Positions 16,549 to 25,299 of a stretch of 64,000 bases of DNA are shown here, piece after piece. Each line of letters starts with the position of its first letter. Positions within the stretch are counted from its first letter, which is position 1. The stretch is from a virus. The DNA lies in the IMG/VR virus record IMGVR_UViG_3300033984_000416, positions 1-64,000 of that record; one strand, given 5' to 3'. Position numbers and translations under genes: made by a program. The notes under the pieces are model-generated. The model made no database searches and was not told where the DNA came from. It saw only the letters and a list, made by a program, of their open reading frames with translations.

Positions 16549-16822
16549 TATTATTTAATTTGAATGGTGAGCCTATTGAATCACCGTTGTCTTTATTTAA
16601 AACAGTTAATGAATATGCTTCAATAATTTTATTATTTTCTACCCTAAAAATAGATTGGTTTATATGCCACCCATCTTCCCATTCTCCAGATAATTCCCAA
16701 CTAAATGGGTTTAACATTGGCATGTTTTCTGGTAAATCAAATGGTGACCATGCCACACCTCTAGTATCAATTATTGTCGACACTTTTACTTCACCTACTT
16801 TTACGTTTACGTTTGGTATCAT
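16541..16822 (-). CDS. Small hypothetical protein
   Basis: 93 residues starting MIPNVNVKVGEVKV, with a Trp-rich central part (SWELSGEWEDGWHINQSIF) that looks like a small beta-sandwich or barrel. I chose the ATG at 16822 because the longer in-frame start (16867) would overlap the preceding gene. The 14 bases AACTAATAAATATG at its start are shared with the start of the next gene upstream. Function unknown. Confidence 0.65.
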   Translation of the reverse strand: MIPNVNVKVGEVKVSTIIDTRGVAWSPFDLPENMPMLNPFSWELSGEWEDGWHINQSIFRVENNKIIEAYSLTVLNKDNGDSIGSPFKLNNND

Positions 16823-16836
16823 ATTTATTAGTTTTT

Positions 16837-17070
16837 TTATTTTCTTTTTATTCTCCCTAAACACCACCTAAAAATTACTAAATTAGGGTTTTTAATTGTA
16901 GAAATATGTTCATTAAATTCTTCTAATGTTATTTCTGGGTTAAAAACTGAGTAATATTGATTATAAAAATAATCAAAATCAGTCTCACATTTATTCATTT
17001 CTTCAGTGTCAAAATTAAACGGAAATATATCGTTTTGATTCACATATTTGGTTATTTTTGTTTGTTCCAT
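16837..17070 (-). CDS. Small hypothetical protein
   Basis: 77 residues, acidic and aromatic-rich in the middle (DFDYFYNQYYSVF) and basic at the end (CLGRIKRK). It sits between the RecB-like nuclease gene (5 nt gap) and another small gene. No motif was recognised; it is probably real because the gaps to both neighbours are so short. Confidence 0.6.
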   Translation of the reverse strand: MEQTKITKYVNQNDIFPFNFDTEEMNKCETDFDYFYNQYYSVFNPEITLEEFNEHISTIKNPNLVIFRWCLGRIKRK

Positions 17071-17075
17071 ATTTA

Positions 17076-17855
17076 TTAGTTTTTCATTAAGTTATAGTAA
17101 TGTAATTCGATTAGTTTTTTTGCTTCGTGTTTCAAATACATGATGTGTATCTTTTCAAAGGTTTCTTTCACCTTATCCCAATACAATACAACGATTTGAC
17201 GACATTTACGCTTAGGAAACTCTAATTCGTACATGTAAGCATATACACTCAATTGCAGCGTGTATATTGACCATTGACACGCTTGAAGATGGTCAAATGG
17301 TTTATGTAGAGTTTCATATCCGTAAGGATTAAAGAAGTTGAATACTCTGTTTGTTTTGTGGTCAAGAACATCGAAGAAAACATCATCAATATCAATTATT
17401 AAATCCGACATACCAGCCAACTCATATTGTTCAGCAAAAAGTATTCTCTCTGGCCAAACAGCTTGACCTTCATCTATCTGTAACGCATTATAACCATCAA
17501 TTACTTTTTGTTCAAATTCACCCTCTGGTGTATCTTCTGGGTAGTACCATTTATTGGCCAGTAAATAACGTTCAACAATATCGTGAACCATAGTACCATA
17601 AACATTAGCTTCATCGTTAAGCATTTGCCAGTAATCGATGATTTGTTGTTGTGATAAACCTACGTATCTTTCTTGTTTTACCGAATCTAATTGATTGACA
17701 ATAGCTGCTGACACACCTTCAACATCGAAGTGTGGTTCTATAGAGGAAAGGGTTGTTGTAACTGACTTATATTTTTTACCAGTTTCCCTGTGAATGTATT
17801 TGTGTTCGATTGGTTCTAGGTAAACTGGACCAACCCATAATTTCGCTTTACTCAT
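17076..17855 (-). CDS. PD-(D/E)XK nuclease, RecB/Cas4-like
   Basis: A 259-residue nuclease domain of the RecB/Cas4 type. Conserved elements in order: His91 in GTMVHDIVE, Glu142, Asp151 in GMSDLIIDI, the catalytic D-x-K in VLDHKTNR (Asp165, Lys167), and the QLSVYAYMYE motif (Q201, Y205). No four-Cys iron-sulfur cluster of Cas4 is present. It leads the operon that continues to gp47, the macro domain and gp46, and has an exact host-type promoter 14 nt upstream. A role in end processing during recombination or in host DNA breakdown is likely. Confidence 0.83.
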   Translation of the reverse strand: MSKAKLWVGPVYLEPIEHKYIHRETGKKYKSVTTTLSSIEPHFDVEGVSAAIVNQLDSVKQERYVGLSQQQIIDYWQMLNDEANVYGTMVHDIVERYLLANKWYYPEDTPEGEFEQKVIDGYNALQIDEGQAVWPERILFAEQYELAGMSDLIIDIDDVFFDVLDHKTNRVFNFFNPYGYETLHKPFDHLQACQWSIYTLQLSVYAYMYELEFPKRKCRQIVVLYWDKVKETFEKIHIMYLKHEAKKLIELHYYNLMKN

Positions 17856-17868
17856 AATTCGTTTTATA

Positions 17869-17899
17869 CAAAGATACTAAATTTTTAACTAAAATGCAA
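17869..17899 (-). promoter_or_regulatory. Bacteroidetes-type promoter, TTG-N20-TATCTTTG
   Basis: On the minus strand TTG (17899-17897), 20 nt, then TATCTTTG (17876-17869). It drives the recombination operon starting at 17855, with a leader of roughly 10 nt. Confidence 0.87.
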
Positions 17900-17908
17900 G
17901 TATTTATA
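17899..17908 (+). promoter_or_regulatory. Late-type element AGTATTTATA on the plus strand
   Basis: Reads AGTATTTATATTAAAA on the plus strand, 13 nt before the ATG of the only plus-strand gene. Same spacing as the minus-strand elements, with two changes at the 5' end of the motif. Confidence 0.5.
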
Positions 17909-17921
17909 TTAAAAGATATTG

Positions 17922-18308
17922 ATGAAAGAATTTATAAAAGAACAAGTTAGAACCTTATTATTTGAAGAGGAAGTTGAAAAGCTAGACCCTTCTAAAGTTA
18001 GGATTAAAAGACAAGTGGTGAATAACCTTTTGGTTTTTACACCTTTCTATGATGGTGTTGTTATGGGTGCTTTTAGGATGAAACCATTCAATAACGACTA
18101 CAAGATTACCGCTGTTGTGTTATACGATAGATTTAAAGGTAAAGGTATGGGTAAAAACATGTATAGATACATAATTAGAACCCTAGGTAAAGAGGGTAAA
18201 AAACTATACTCAGATGACTACCAATCCCCAGACGCTAAGAATGTTTGGGATAGTCTGGTAAGAAATGGGTATGCTATATCTACTGAAAATGGCTATATGT
18301 CTAAATAA
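17922..18308 (+). CDS. GNAT-like N-acetyltransferase, only plus-strand gene
   Basis: 128 residues from the ATG at 17922 (a TTG just before it is less likely). The acetyl-CoA binding motif is visible as VVLYDRFKGKGMGKNMYRYI (about 66-85), followed by a C-terminal part ending VRNGYAISTENGY, typical of a GNAT fold; the domain is small. The N-terminus (MKEFIKEQVRTLLFEEEVEK) is an amphipathic helix ending LFEE, like possible capsid-targeting leaders of other proteins here. It lies tail-to-tail against the primase gene with no gap and has a late-type element. It may be a protein-modifying enzyme packaged in the head. Confidence 0.7.
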   Translation: MKEFIKEQVRTLLFEEEVEKLDPSKVRIKRQVVNNLLVFTPFYDGVVMGAFRMKPFNNDYKITAVVLYDRFKGKGMGKNMYRYIIRTLGKEGKKLYSDDYQSPDAKNVWDSLVRNGYAISTENGYMSK

Positions 18309-19265
18309 TTAGTATATATCCCCATCTTCTAACTTAAAGGCACCCATAAGAAGCTTAACAATACCCTTATTTCCTAGTTTTTCGAATATTTTAGATGGGT
18401 CATACCCCTCTGGTGGTCTTACAATACGTATTCTACCTCTTAAATCACCAAAATTAAGTTGTCTATACAAGAATTTCGCATCTTCATAGGCATCATCATC
18501 CAAAACTATCACAATAAACCCTTGTGCTTTGTCATGTAACAGCTCTAAAAGGATATTTGGTAAGTATTTACCCAATAACGGTACCGAATTTGGTACAACT
18601 ATGTGGTCGGTTACACCTTCAACGATATAAATAGTGGAATCCCAGTTGATTTTCTTCTCATTAAAGATTATTTCTTGTTTTTCAGCAGTAGGATTTATGT
18701 ATTTTAACTTATTATACTCTTTTGCGAACCATCTAGCGATAAAATAATTAAGTTTTCCCGTTGAATCATACGATGGGATGATAATTCTATTAAAAAATGG
18801 ACCTCGATACGTATATCCTATCTCATATTCTTTGATAATTTCATCAGTAATACCCCTTTCTCTAAGATATGCTAGAGCTATGTTGGCTTTATAGTCTTTA
18901 TCGGTACATTCTGATAGTTTTTTATACCCCTCTGGTAGTGTTACAATGATTTCAGAGTGTTCTTTCTCGCCTATAGTGTCAGCATCTGGCTTAACTAGTA
19001 AGTAATCACGTATATTTTTAGGGGTAGCATATTTTCTAAGCAGCTTCATTACTGGGCCATGCATATGGTTTGTATCTTGACAAGCCCAACATTTAAACAA
19101 GCCTCTATTGTAGTTAACTTCTAAGTTTCCTTTGCCATCACCATCTGGGTGATTACCATCAGCAGAACATGCTGGACAATCAAATGCGATTTGCCCAGTG
19201 TCTTCATTGTGTTTTCTAGTATCACCTAAAAAACTTTCGAGTATGTCTACCAATAACATTGCCAT
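18309..19265 (-). CDS. DNA primase (DnaG-type, zinc finger plus TOPRIM)
   Basis: A 318-residue primase. A zinc ribbon with four Cys (C30, C33, C59, C62) is followed by a linker and a TOPRIM domain with the catalytic Glu in YIVEGVTDH and the metal-binding acids in VIVLDDDAYEDA. It makes RNA primers for lagging-strand synthesis with the helicase encoded at 51973. The promoter TACCTTTG ends only 4 nt before this ATG, so the mRNA may be leaderless, or translation may begin at the third codon (ATG at 19259). Length is close to T4 gp61 (342). Confidence 0.9.
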   Translation of the reverse strand: MAMLLVDILESFLGDTRKHNEDTGQIAFDCPACSADGNHPDGDGKGNLEVNYNRGLFKCWACQDTNHMHGPVMKLLRKYATPKNIRDYLLVKPDADTIGEKEHSEIIVTLPEGYKKLSECTDKDYKANIALAYLRERGITDEIIKEYEIGYTYRGPFFNRIIIPSYDSTGKLNYFIARWFAKEYNKLKYINPTAEKQEIIFNEKKINWDSTIYIVEGVTDHIVVPNSVPLLGKYLPNILLELLHDKAQGFIVIVLDDDAYEDAKFLYRQLNFGDLRGRIRIVRPPEGYDPSKIFEKLGNKGIVKLLMGAFKLEDGDIY

Positions 19266-19269
19266 ACGA

Positions 19270-19301
19270 CAAAGGTACGAAATTAGTTTTGATTTTCCAA
19301 A
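19270..19301 (-). promoter_or_regulatory. Bacteroidetes-type promoter, TTTG-N20-TACCTTTG
   Basis: An exact match on the minus strand: TTTG (19301-19298), 20 nt, TACCTTTG (19277-19270). It overlaps the 3' end of the upstream gene, and the primase ATG follows 4 nt later. Confidence 0.88.
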
Positions 19302-19567
19302 TCTTTTTTATCTTTAGATATTTTTCGTGTAAGATAAGATTTAACAACAGTTGCAATTGCTACTCTTTTGTTGTTTTCAAATTTAGCATTAGGACTAGCT
19401 AAATATTTTTTTTGAATTAGTTTAAAAACCTCTACAACCATTTCATTTCTAAGTTCTAGAGTACAATCCATATTAAACGACATAATATATTGGTCGATAA
19501 ACCATCGAACTAGTATAAAGTGTTCATCCTCATTGGATTCTATTGTTTTTGTTAATTCACTATCCAT
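19283..19567 (-). CDS. Small hypothetical protein
   Basis: A 94-residue, mostly helical protein with an acidic N-terminus and a basic Lys-rich C-terminus (ISKDKKDLENQN). It overlaps the resolvase stop by 16 nt and carries the primase promoter in its 3' end. Its place between a Holliday junction resolvase and the primase suggests a replication role, but no motif was recognised. Confidence 0.65.
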   Translation of the reverse strand: MDSELTKTIESNEDEHFILVRWFIDQYIMSFNMDCTLELRNEMVVEVFKLIQKKYLASPNAKFENNKRVAIATVVKSYLTRKISKDKKDLENQN

Positions 19568-20202
19568 ATTCCCATTTTATTCATATACCCACGTGCAGCA
19601 GTATAAGCATCGGAAGTGTCGAATGTTTCTTTTTTAAGTTTGTTGTTTTTATCGTAGAACCAAGTTACTTGTGGTTCCAATTCGGCTACTTTCTCCCAAA
19701 GTACATATTTTTTATCTATGTCGAAAGAATAATCACCAAATAATACTGGAAGGTTTTTTGCTATGGCTTTTTCAGCTAAAGGTGTTCCGTCCTTTTTAAA
19801 GCGTCTTACAGCCATCAATTCTGGAAAAGCATACTTACGAGCATCATATGAAGAAATGAAGTCTGGAACGACTCCTAGAGTGTCATAGACCGATTTTGAT
19901 ATCATTCCATTGAAACGCAAAAGAGTTGCGATAGTATAAACGTTGTTTGATTGTAAAAGTGGTTCTTCGATTACTACTTTAGTAATCCCAACGTCAGCAT
20001 AATTAGAAAGAAATTCTTGTTCGAAGATTTCAACCTTACGAAATAATTCTTCCATCTTGCTAACTGGTTTTGGTTTAACAGTAGGTGATACGTGGTGAAG
20101 TAATTTTAAATCCCCATGTGTCCCCATGTCTTCAAATAATGCGATACCAATTGTAGAAGTGGATACGTCTAATGCTAATAAAAATTCTGGTTCTTTTTCC
20201 AT
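19552..20202 (-). CDS. RuvC-like Holliday junction resolvase
   Basis: A 216-residue RNase H-fold nuclease of the RuvC type. The acidic catalytic residues are visible: Asp12 in LALDVSTSTIGIAL, Glu79/80 in KVVIEEPLL, and Asp198 in DTSDAYTAARGYM near the end. It would resolve branched replication intermediates before packaging, the job of endonuclease VII (gp49) in T4; the fold here is different. No host-type promoter was found before it; the upstream gap of 48 nt is AT-rich. Confidence 0.85.
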   Translation of the reverse strand: MEKEPEFLLALDVSTSTIGIALFEDMGTHGDLKLLHHVSPTVKPKPVSKMEELFRKVEIFEQEFLSNYADVGITKVVIEEPLLQSNNVYTIATLLRFNGMISKSVYDTLGVVPDFISSYDARKYAFPELMAVRRFKKDGTPLAEKAIAKNLPVLFGDYSFDIDKKYVLWEKVAELEPQVTWFYDKNNKLKKETFDTSDAYTAARGYMNKMGIWIVN

Positions 20203-20250
20203 AATATAATTTTTACATCAATTTAACGTATCCAAATCAAAAATAAAGAC

Positions 20251-21453
20251 TTAAAGGCTAATTTTTATACCTAAAGCTAAAAATTCATTAACATTTTTTG
20301 TAATGTGTCTATCTGTCTTGGCAACTGCGATAAGATTATTCAAATCATCATATAACCCAACTTCGCTAATTCTAGCTACATCACCATACTCAAACGTAGG
20401 GTTAGTTGTGCTACCAAATTCACCTCTATCCGCAATACATGTGATACTTTGAAAAACATTGGTTGAAATGCTATCAAATGTAATGCTAGTACCTGTTGCA
20501 GCAGAAGCTACATAATTACTAACAATTGTAGGGTCTGTTATAACCATAAATCCTTTATCTAGATAAGCAATACCAATCACGGTATCGGCTGTAACCGCTA
20601 AGTTAGAATTTGTTTGTAAGTTATATGTTTCTTTTCCATTCAAAGAGAATGATTTTTCTAAAGCATAACCAGTAGCCCAACTCTTAGTTGCATCACCACC
20701 GTTAGGTTTCATGATATCGTCTGAAACCAATGCAACTACATTTAAACCAAATTGGGCTGTTTGTGGTGCAGTATCAGTAATAGCGTAATCTAACGTACCT
20801 AGACTTGATATTGTGCTTTGGAAAGTACTATAAATTGTATATGTTCCAGCACTAGTTGGTAATTCTATTTTTATTGATTTACCATCAATACATTCACCGT
20901 ATTTTGAATCTATGATACCTAATACCAATATGTCGCTAGTTGCAATACCGCTAAGTGCTGTATCTGAAAACCCACCGTTTGTGTATGAAGTTCCAGTATA
21001 AGTGATATCACCAATAGTATTTAAAGGTAATCCAAAAGAATAATATAAGTTAACTAAATTATCAGTCAAATAATTATTTCTATTTATTTGATTTTGAGTT
21101 ATACTAGTACCTGTAATAGTTGTATAACCATTTGGCGTTATTTCAGTTAAAATGTTTACTGACTGTGAAGCTACTGGTTTTTGTAATGTACCACTAGAGT
21201 TGACTATCAAAACGCTTTTTAACCCCACAGATTGTGTTGTACCGTTACCGATAGTATTGTTGGCACCAATATCTCCAGATAAACTAGGAACTTCACCACT
21301 GGCTAGGCTAAGTGCTGAATAGTAGTTAGCATCTGAATCACCAAGACTAAAAGTTTTGATTAATGCGTTATTTGTAGAAACTAGCTTTTGTCTTCCAATC
21401 GGAGTAAGTTTAGCTGTTAATGAAAAGGTCGTTGCAGTGTTATTATATCCCAT
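20251..21453 (-). CDS. Tail fibre/collar-type protein, paralogue of its neighbour
   Basis: About 400 residues. The N-terminal module (SLTAKLTPIGRQKL...FSLGDSDANYYSA) matches the module of the next gene upstream and resembles the N-terminal domain of phage tail-collar fibre proteins, which attach fibres to the baseplate. The C-terminal part contains ISEVGLYDDLNNLIAVAKTD, another element of that family. The ATG at 21453 starts 1 nt after the stop of the upstream gene; a longer in-frame ATG at 21477 would overlap it. It is probably a structural adaptor; receptor specificity is unknown. Confidence 0.7.
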   Translation of the reverse strand: MGYNNTATTFSLTAKLTPIGRQKLVSTNNALIKTFSLGDSDANYYSALSLASGEVPSLSGDIGANNTIGNGTTQSVGLKSVLIVNSSGTLQKPVASQSVNILTEITPNGYTTITGTSITQNQINRNNYLTDNLVNLYYSFGLPLNTIGDITYTGTSYTNGGFSDTALSGIATSDILVLGIIDSKYGECIDGKSIKIELPTSAGTYTIYSTFQSTISSLGTLDYAITDTAPQTAQFGLNVVALVSDDIMKPNGGDATKSWATGYALEKSFSLNGKETYNLQTNSNLAVTADTVIGIAYLDKGFMVITDPTIVSNYVASAATGTSITFDSISTNVFQSITCIADRGEFGSTTNPTFEYGDVARISEVGLYDDLNNLIAVAKTDRHITKNVNEFLALGIKISL

Positions 21454-21454
21454 A

Positions 21455-23572
21455 TTAGAAATCCATTGATAGTTCAAGCATTATTGTGTTATTTTTTATT
21501 GCAATCGGACTAGATACCTTACCAATACATACAAGATTTTTATCTGTATCGTAAATCCCAACTTCTGTAATTTTGATGTTTGGTGGGTTTGTTGTCGAAT
21601 TTTTACTTCTAGTAACATTACTGGTTGAATTGAATTTATTTGAATCAATTCTAATATCAAAGATAGTTTTATATATTGTGGCACCAATATAGGTTGTTAG
21701 GTTCCCGTAAAAAAATTTCTCGTCACCGAATTGAAGAATGTCTGGCGTTGAATTTAACGACATATTCAATAATTGAGTTAAATCAAAAATTGGAGCCACG
21801 TTGTCTTTTAATTTATCCAACACGAAACCACTAGTCATAGGAACTTGCCCTTCTAATAGTTTTGGGTCAATTGATTCGCCTACACCACCAGTAATAGCTG
21901 TAGATGTAAAATCATAAGCTTTCCATGCTGAAGGGTCTGGTCTATCTGTTGGGTCTTGTACAATTTGGTAAACCAATTTAAACTCATGAGCATAGAACCC
22001 ATAACCATCATAACCAGATTCTAATTTACGCATGTATGGTAATAAATCGGTTTCAATCATTCTAAACGTAACATCTTTTGGTGAAGATGTATTATTCGTA
22101 ATTTTAACATATTTTTGACATGAAAGACTAGATGTTAAACCTGTTGTTCCATTATTCTCAAGGCTATAAGTCAAATACATTGTATCATTTATATCTAGTA
22201 CACCTGTTGACGTTCCACCACTTGGTGACTGTAACGATGCAGATAATTCTGGGAGTGTCCAGTTTCTGTTTCCTTTGTAAGATGTTGCCGAAACAATTTC
22301 ATCATCGTGAATAACAACCATTTTTAATTGTGGGAATATTCTACCCACAGCCATAGCTGTACTCGCTGAAGAAATAAGTGTTGAGTCTTCAAATAATTCA
22401 ATGTATTCTAAATCAGAGTTTCCTATAAATTTAGTTGCACCAGTAGCTACAAAGTTCATACCCATAGATGTTCCACTACCAGTTGTTGCAAATCTTCTAT
22501 GGTACATTAAATCTGGTAAATAAAGATTAAGATATTTCCCACTAGCTGTATCTGTATAGAAAAATTCTCCATATAGATTAGAAATAGTATTGTTTGTGTA
22601 GTGAATAATAGATATTGATTTTGTAACATCATCTGGGTAGCTTATTCCTGGGCCATTACAGTTAAATGATAGAGTTGTTGCTGTTGATTGGCAAACATAT
22701 TCCATGAATGGATTTTTATCACCTAAATATTGATATGAACCAAACTTTGTGTAGTCTTCATAAGTTCCACCAGACATCCCAGCAAGACTTTCACACCATA
22801 CACTATTTGAATTCCAAACTGGCATGTCGTGACATGTTACATTGTTTGCTGAATCAAAAGAAAGTGTTCCAGAATCCCAATACGCAATTGTACTACCAGT
22901 AGCTATACTATTGTAAACTTCACCACCTCTATAGATAAACACTTGAGATGTTGCAGATTGAGTTAGTGTATTTGGTAAATTTCTATCTAATGTAATGTAA
23001 CCAGAACCTACAGTTTGAACCTTAAACCAAAGATTTGGTAATGCTCTAGCGTTTTCATTATCAATAATGTTACCTATCTTATCGTTAGCTAATTTAAGTA
23101 ATAAAACGTCACCTATATTTATTGATGATGTTGGTATTGCAAAACTAGTCCCACCAGTAAATGATGAATTAGGAATGTTTGTAACATATGTCGTATAAGT
23201 ATTTGAAGTTAACGTTGTAAATGTTGAACCAACTCGATTAAAGAAACCTCTTTCATCAGCAGCATTGTTTACAACCGCTTTAACTACATTTAAAACAGAA
23301 CCATCTATTGGTTGAAACGGTTCGTTATCACTTTGTGTAATAAAAGATTTTATTTTAGGTTCTCTATCAACTGGTCTTAACACAAAGCTACTAGCTGAAA
23401 GTGTTGGGTTGCTTAGATTAGCATCCACAATAGATTCTCTATTGTAGTTAATTTCGGAATCACCAATAGCGTAATAAGAAAAATTAAGTTTTCCTTGTGC
23501 TAGTTGTTCTCTACCTGTTTGTGTTAGTTTTATGCTAACAAAGGGGCTCGTGCTTTTGATTATGTAACTCAT
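21455..23572 (-). CDS. Tail fibre/collar-type protein (larger paralogue)
   Basis: A 705-residue virion protein. The N-terminus (VSIKLTQTGREQLAQGKLNF...AIGDSEINYNRE) is a copy of the module in the next gene. The C-terminus (IKITEVGIYDTDKNLVCIGKV) has the fibre-type EVGxYD element. Between them lies a large beta-rich insertion (about 120-560), rich in Ser, Thr, Gly and Asn, with no recognised motif, which could be the exposed or receptor-binding part. A late-type element lies 31 nt upstream. Assignment to fibre or collar is by module similarity. Confidence 0.7.
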   Translation of the reverse strand: MSYIIKSTSPFVSIKLTQTGREQLAQGKLNFSYYAIGDSEINYNRESIVDANLSNPTLSASSFVLRPVDREPKIKSFITQSDNEPFQPIDGSVLNVVKAVVNNAADERGFFNRVGSTFTTLTSNTYTTYVTNIPNSSFTGGTSFAIPTSSINIGDVLLLKLANDKIGNIIDNENARALPNLWFKVQTVGSGYITLDRNLPNTLTQSATSQVFIYRGGEVYNSIATGSTIAYWDSGTLSFDSANNVTCHDMPVWNSNSVWCESLAGMSGGTYEDYTKFGSYQYLGDKNPFMEYVCQSTATTLSFNCNGPGISYPDDVTKSISIIHYTNNTISNLYGEFFYTDTASGKYLNLYLPDLMYHRRFATTGSGTSMGMNFVATGATKFIGNSDLEYIELFEDSTLISSASTAMAVGRIFPQLKMVVIHDDEIVSATSYKGNRNWTLPELSASLQSPSGGTSTGVLDINDTMYLTYSLENNGTTGLTSSLSCQKYVKITNNTSSPKDVTFRMIETDLLPYMRKLESGYDGYGFYAHEFKLVYQIVQDPTDRPDPSAWKAYDFTSTAITGGVGESIDPKLLEGQVPMTSGFVLDKLKDNVAPIFDLTQLLNMSLNSTPDILQFGDEKFFYGNLTTYIGATIYKTIFDIRIDSNKFNSTSNVTRSKNSTTNPPNIKITEVGIYDTDKNLVCIGKVSSPIAIKNNTIMLELSMDF

Positions 23573-23603
23573 ACGTTGTTAATATGTTTTTCTTTATTTT
23601 AAT

Positions 23604-23613
23604 TATAAATATC
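23604..23613 (-). promoter_or_regulatory. Putative late promoter element GATATTTATA
   Basis: An exact copy on the coding strand in the 56-nt gap between two fibre genes, 31 nt before the ATG at 23572. Confidence 0.5.
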
Positions 23614-23628
23614 TAATAGTAAATAATA

Positions 23629-25059
23629 TTAATACGAATTAATAGAATTAGTTTGTATTATTACTGGTATTATATCACTATACGCTGTGGTGTTTAGATT
23701 GTCACCACAAATAGTTGTGTAATTTTTTTCATTTTTAACTCTATAAAATAGTTGAGTGCCTACCGTACCAGAAGCTGTAAACCCTAAATTATAATAATTG
23801 ACACCAATAACGTAATCAGTTGTTCCACTATAATAAAAACTACTAAATGTGTTAGCAGTGCTAACTTCCAGTGAAAAATAACCATTCACCAACAAAGGTG
23901 GGGTCGGTATTGTCCATGTAACTATAGGGTTGTTAGTGTCCAATCCGTTTGCAACGCTAATAATTGGAAAATAAACAATTGTAATTATATCGTCAACCAT
24001 AATGTCACCCTCAAGTATTATCCTTTTTGTATTGCTTATCGATTGATAGAAGTCAATCCCAAAAGCCAACGAAGCACCATTAACCATAACCAGTAAAGTA
24101 TTATCACTCAAAGGTGTTATTGATGTATATATTTCGTATCGATTTGTTGTTGTGTTGTAATAAATTAAATTAGCACCTTCACCATCTGTTGCACCACTAG
24201 TAATTGCTGTATTAACGTCAATAACATCTGATATTAAATTATTACCACCAGTACTAGTGTAAATAACGGTAACAATATCATCGTCAAATGTTTCACCACT
24301 TAACGTTGCGGAACCACCACTAAATATATAATCTAAATCTGGAGCCAGAACTAATCCATTCAATGTTAAAACAAAATCACCAATAATGTTGGTTGGGAGT
24401 GGAATTACTGTTTGTTTATCAACTACTGGTAAAACTCTTTGTATTAATTTATTAATACCTGTGTTGTTACTATCGTTATTAACAAATATTGGTTTTTCAG
24501 CTTGTTTTATCGCTATAAAATAATAATCTAACTCATTATTGTAAATACCGTATTGTGTCCCACTAAGAAAATTAGAAGTATCAAAGTTTTTACCTATTCT
24601 GTTTAAAAAATCAGTACATGCACTAAATTGATAAAATCCTTTAACAATATAGTCACCGTCCAAAGATAAATTATTACCAACGACATTTTGAGTTGTAATA
24701 TTTGTCGCACTAAAAGCTGAATAATCTATTAATGGCGACATATAAACTGGTGTTGTTGAAAACCCACTAAATATTGGTGTGTACTTGTATATTCCAAACT
24801 TAAACTTAGCGTTGGTGTTAACAAAGCTATTGGTATTTCCAGTAAAATTGAATGTTAACGGAATTGTTTCGGTATCACCAGTAATAACATACGATGTGCC
24901 ACTAGTTGAACCTGTGCAGTCTAATTTAGAAGCACCACTAAGGTAAAATAACGGTGTATCGAATACGCAAATATCTGAACTCATATTGACATTCAGAATA
25001 TCTTTGTTTCTTACAGCACCATTTTCATTTTGTATGTATATTCTTTCTTGATATCTCAT
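23629..25059 (-). CDS. Tail/fibre-associated structural protein
   Basis: A 476-residue, beta-rich, Thr/Asn/Ser-rich protein. Two related stretches (VLTLNGLVLAPDLDYIFSGG... and LVMVNGASLAFGIDFYQ...) each end in DDIxTxxY. This 'NG..L..g.DY' pattern is common in small repeated domains of phage fibres and tail appendages. It starts by one-base overlap with the stop of the gene upstream. It lies between the beta-roll fibre and the collar-type proteins, so a fibre or fibre-connector role is likely. Confidence 0.65.
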   Translation of the reverse strand: MRYQERIYIQNENGAVRNKDILNVNMSSDICVFDTPLFYLSGASKLDCTGSTSGTSYVITGDTETIPLTFNFTGNTNSFVNTNAKFKFGIYKYTPIFSGFSTTPVYMSPLIDYSAFSATNITTQNVVGNNLSLDGDYIVKGFYQFSACTDFLNRIGKNFDTSNFLSGTQYGIYNNELDYYFIAIKQAEKPIFVNNDSNNTGINKLIQRVLPVVDKQTVIPLPTNIIGDFVLTLNGLVLAPDLDYIFSGGSATLSGETFDDDIVTVIYTSTGGNNLISDVIDVNTAITSGATDGEGANLIYYNTTTNRYEIYTSITPLSDNTLLVMVNGASLAFGIDFYQSISNTKRIILEGDIMVDDIITIVYFPIISVANGLDTNNPIVTWTIPTPPLLVNGYFSLEVSTANTFSSFYYSGTTDYVIGVNYYNLGFTASGTVGTQLFYRVKNEKNYTTICGDNLNTTAYSDIIPVIIQTNSINSY

Positions 25060-25298
25060 TAATAACTAATTTCTAGTGTTATAGGTTTTATATTATAAGC
25101 ATTTTTTAACCCAAATGCCAATGGTATTTCTAGAGCAGCTGTAAATTCCGCTCTAGAAAGGTTTTGCGTGAAAGCTACAAATCCATTTAGGTTTATGTAG
25201 TCTTCTCGTTGTATCTCACCAGTTACCCTAGAAACGTAGTTGATGCTATCAATTACATTTGGGTAAACTTCTCCTTGTATATTTCTAAATAATATCAT
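25059..25298 (-). CDS. Small tail-region protein
   Basis: 79 residues, soluble, no motif. It follows the beta-roll fibre gene after 1 nt and overlaps the next gene by one base, so all three are translationally coupled. A small fibre chaperone or connector would fit the place, but this is only inferred. Confidence 0.6.
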   Translation of the reverse strand: MILFRNIQGEVYPNVIDSINYVSRVTGEIQREDYINLNGFVAFTQNLSRAEFTAALEIPLAFGLKNAYNIKPITLEISY

Positions 25299-25299
25299 A

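Noticed and set aside
17076-17855. Cas4 of a CRISPR system
   Set aside because: The nuclease motifs fit the RecB/Cas4 fold, but the four-Cys cluster is missing and no cas gene or array is nearby.
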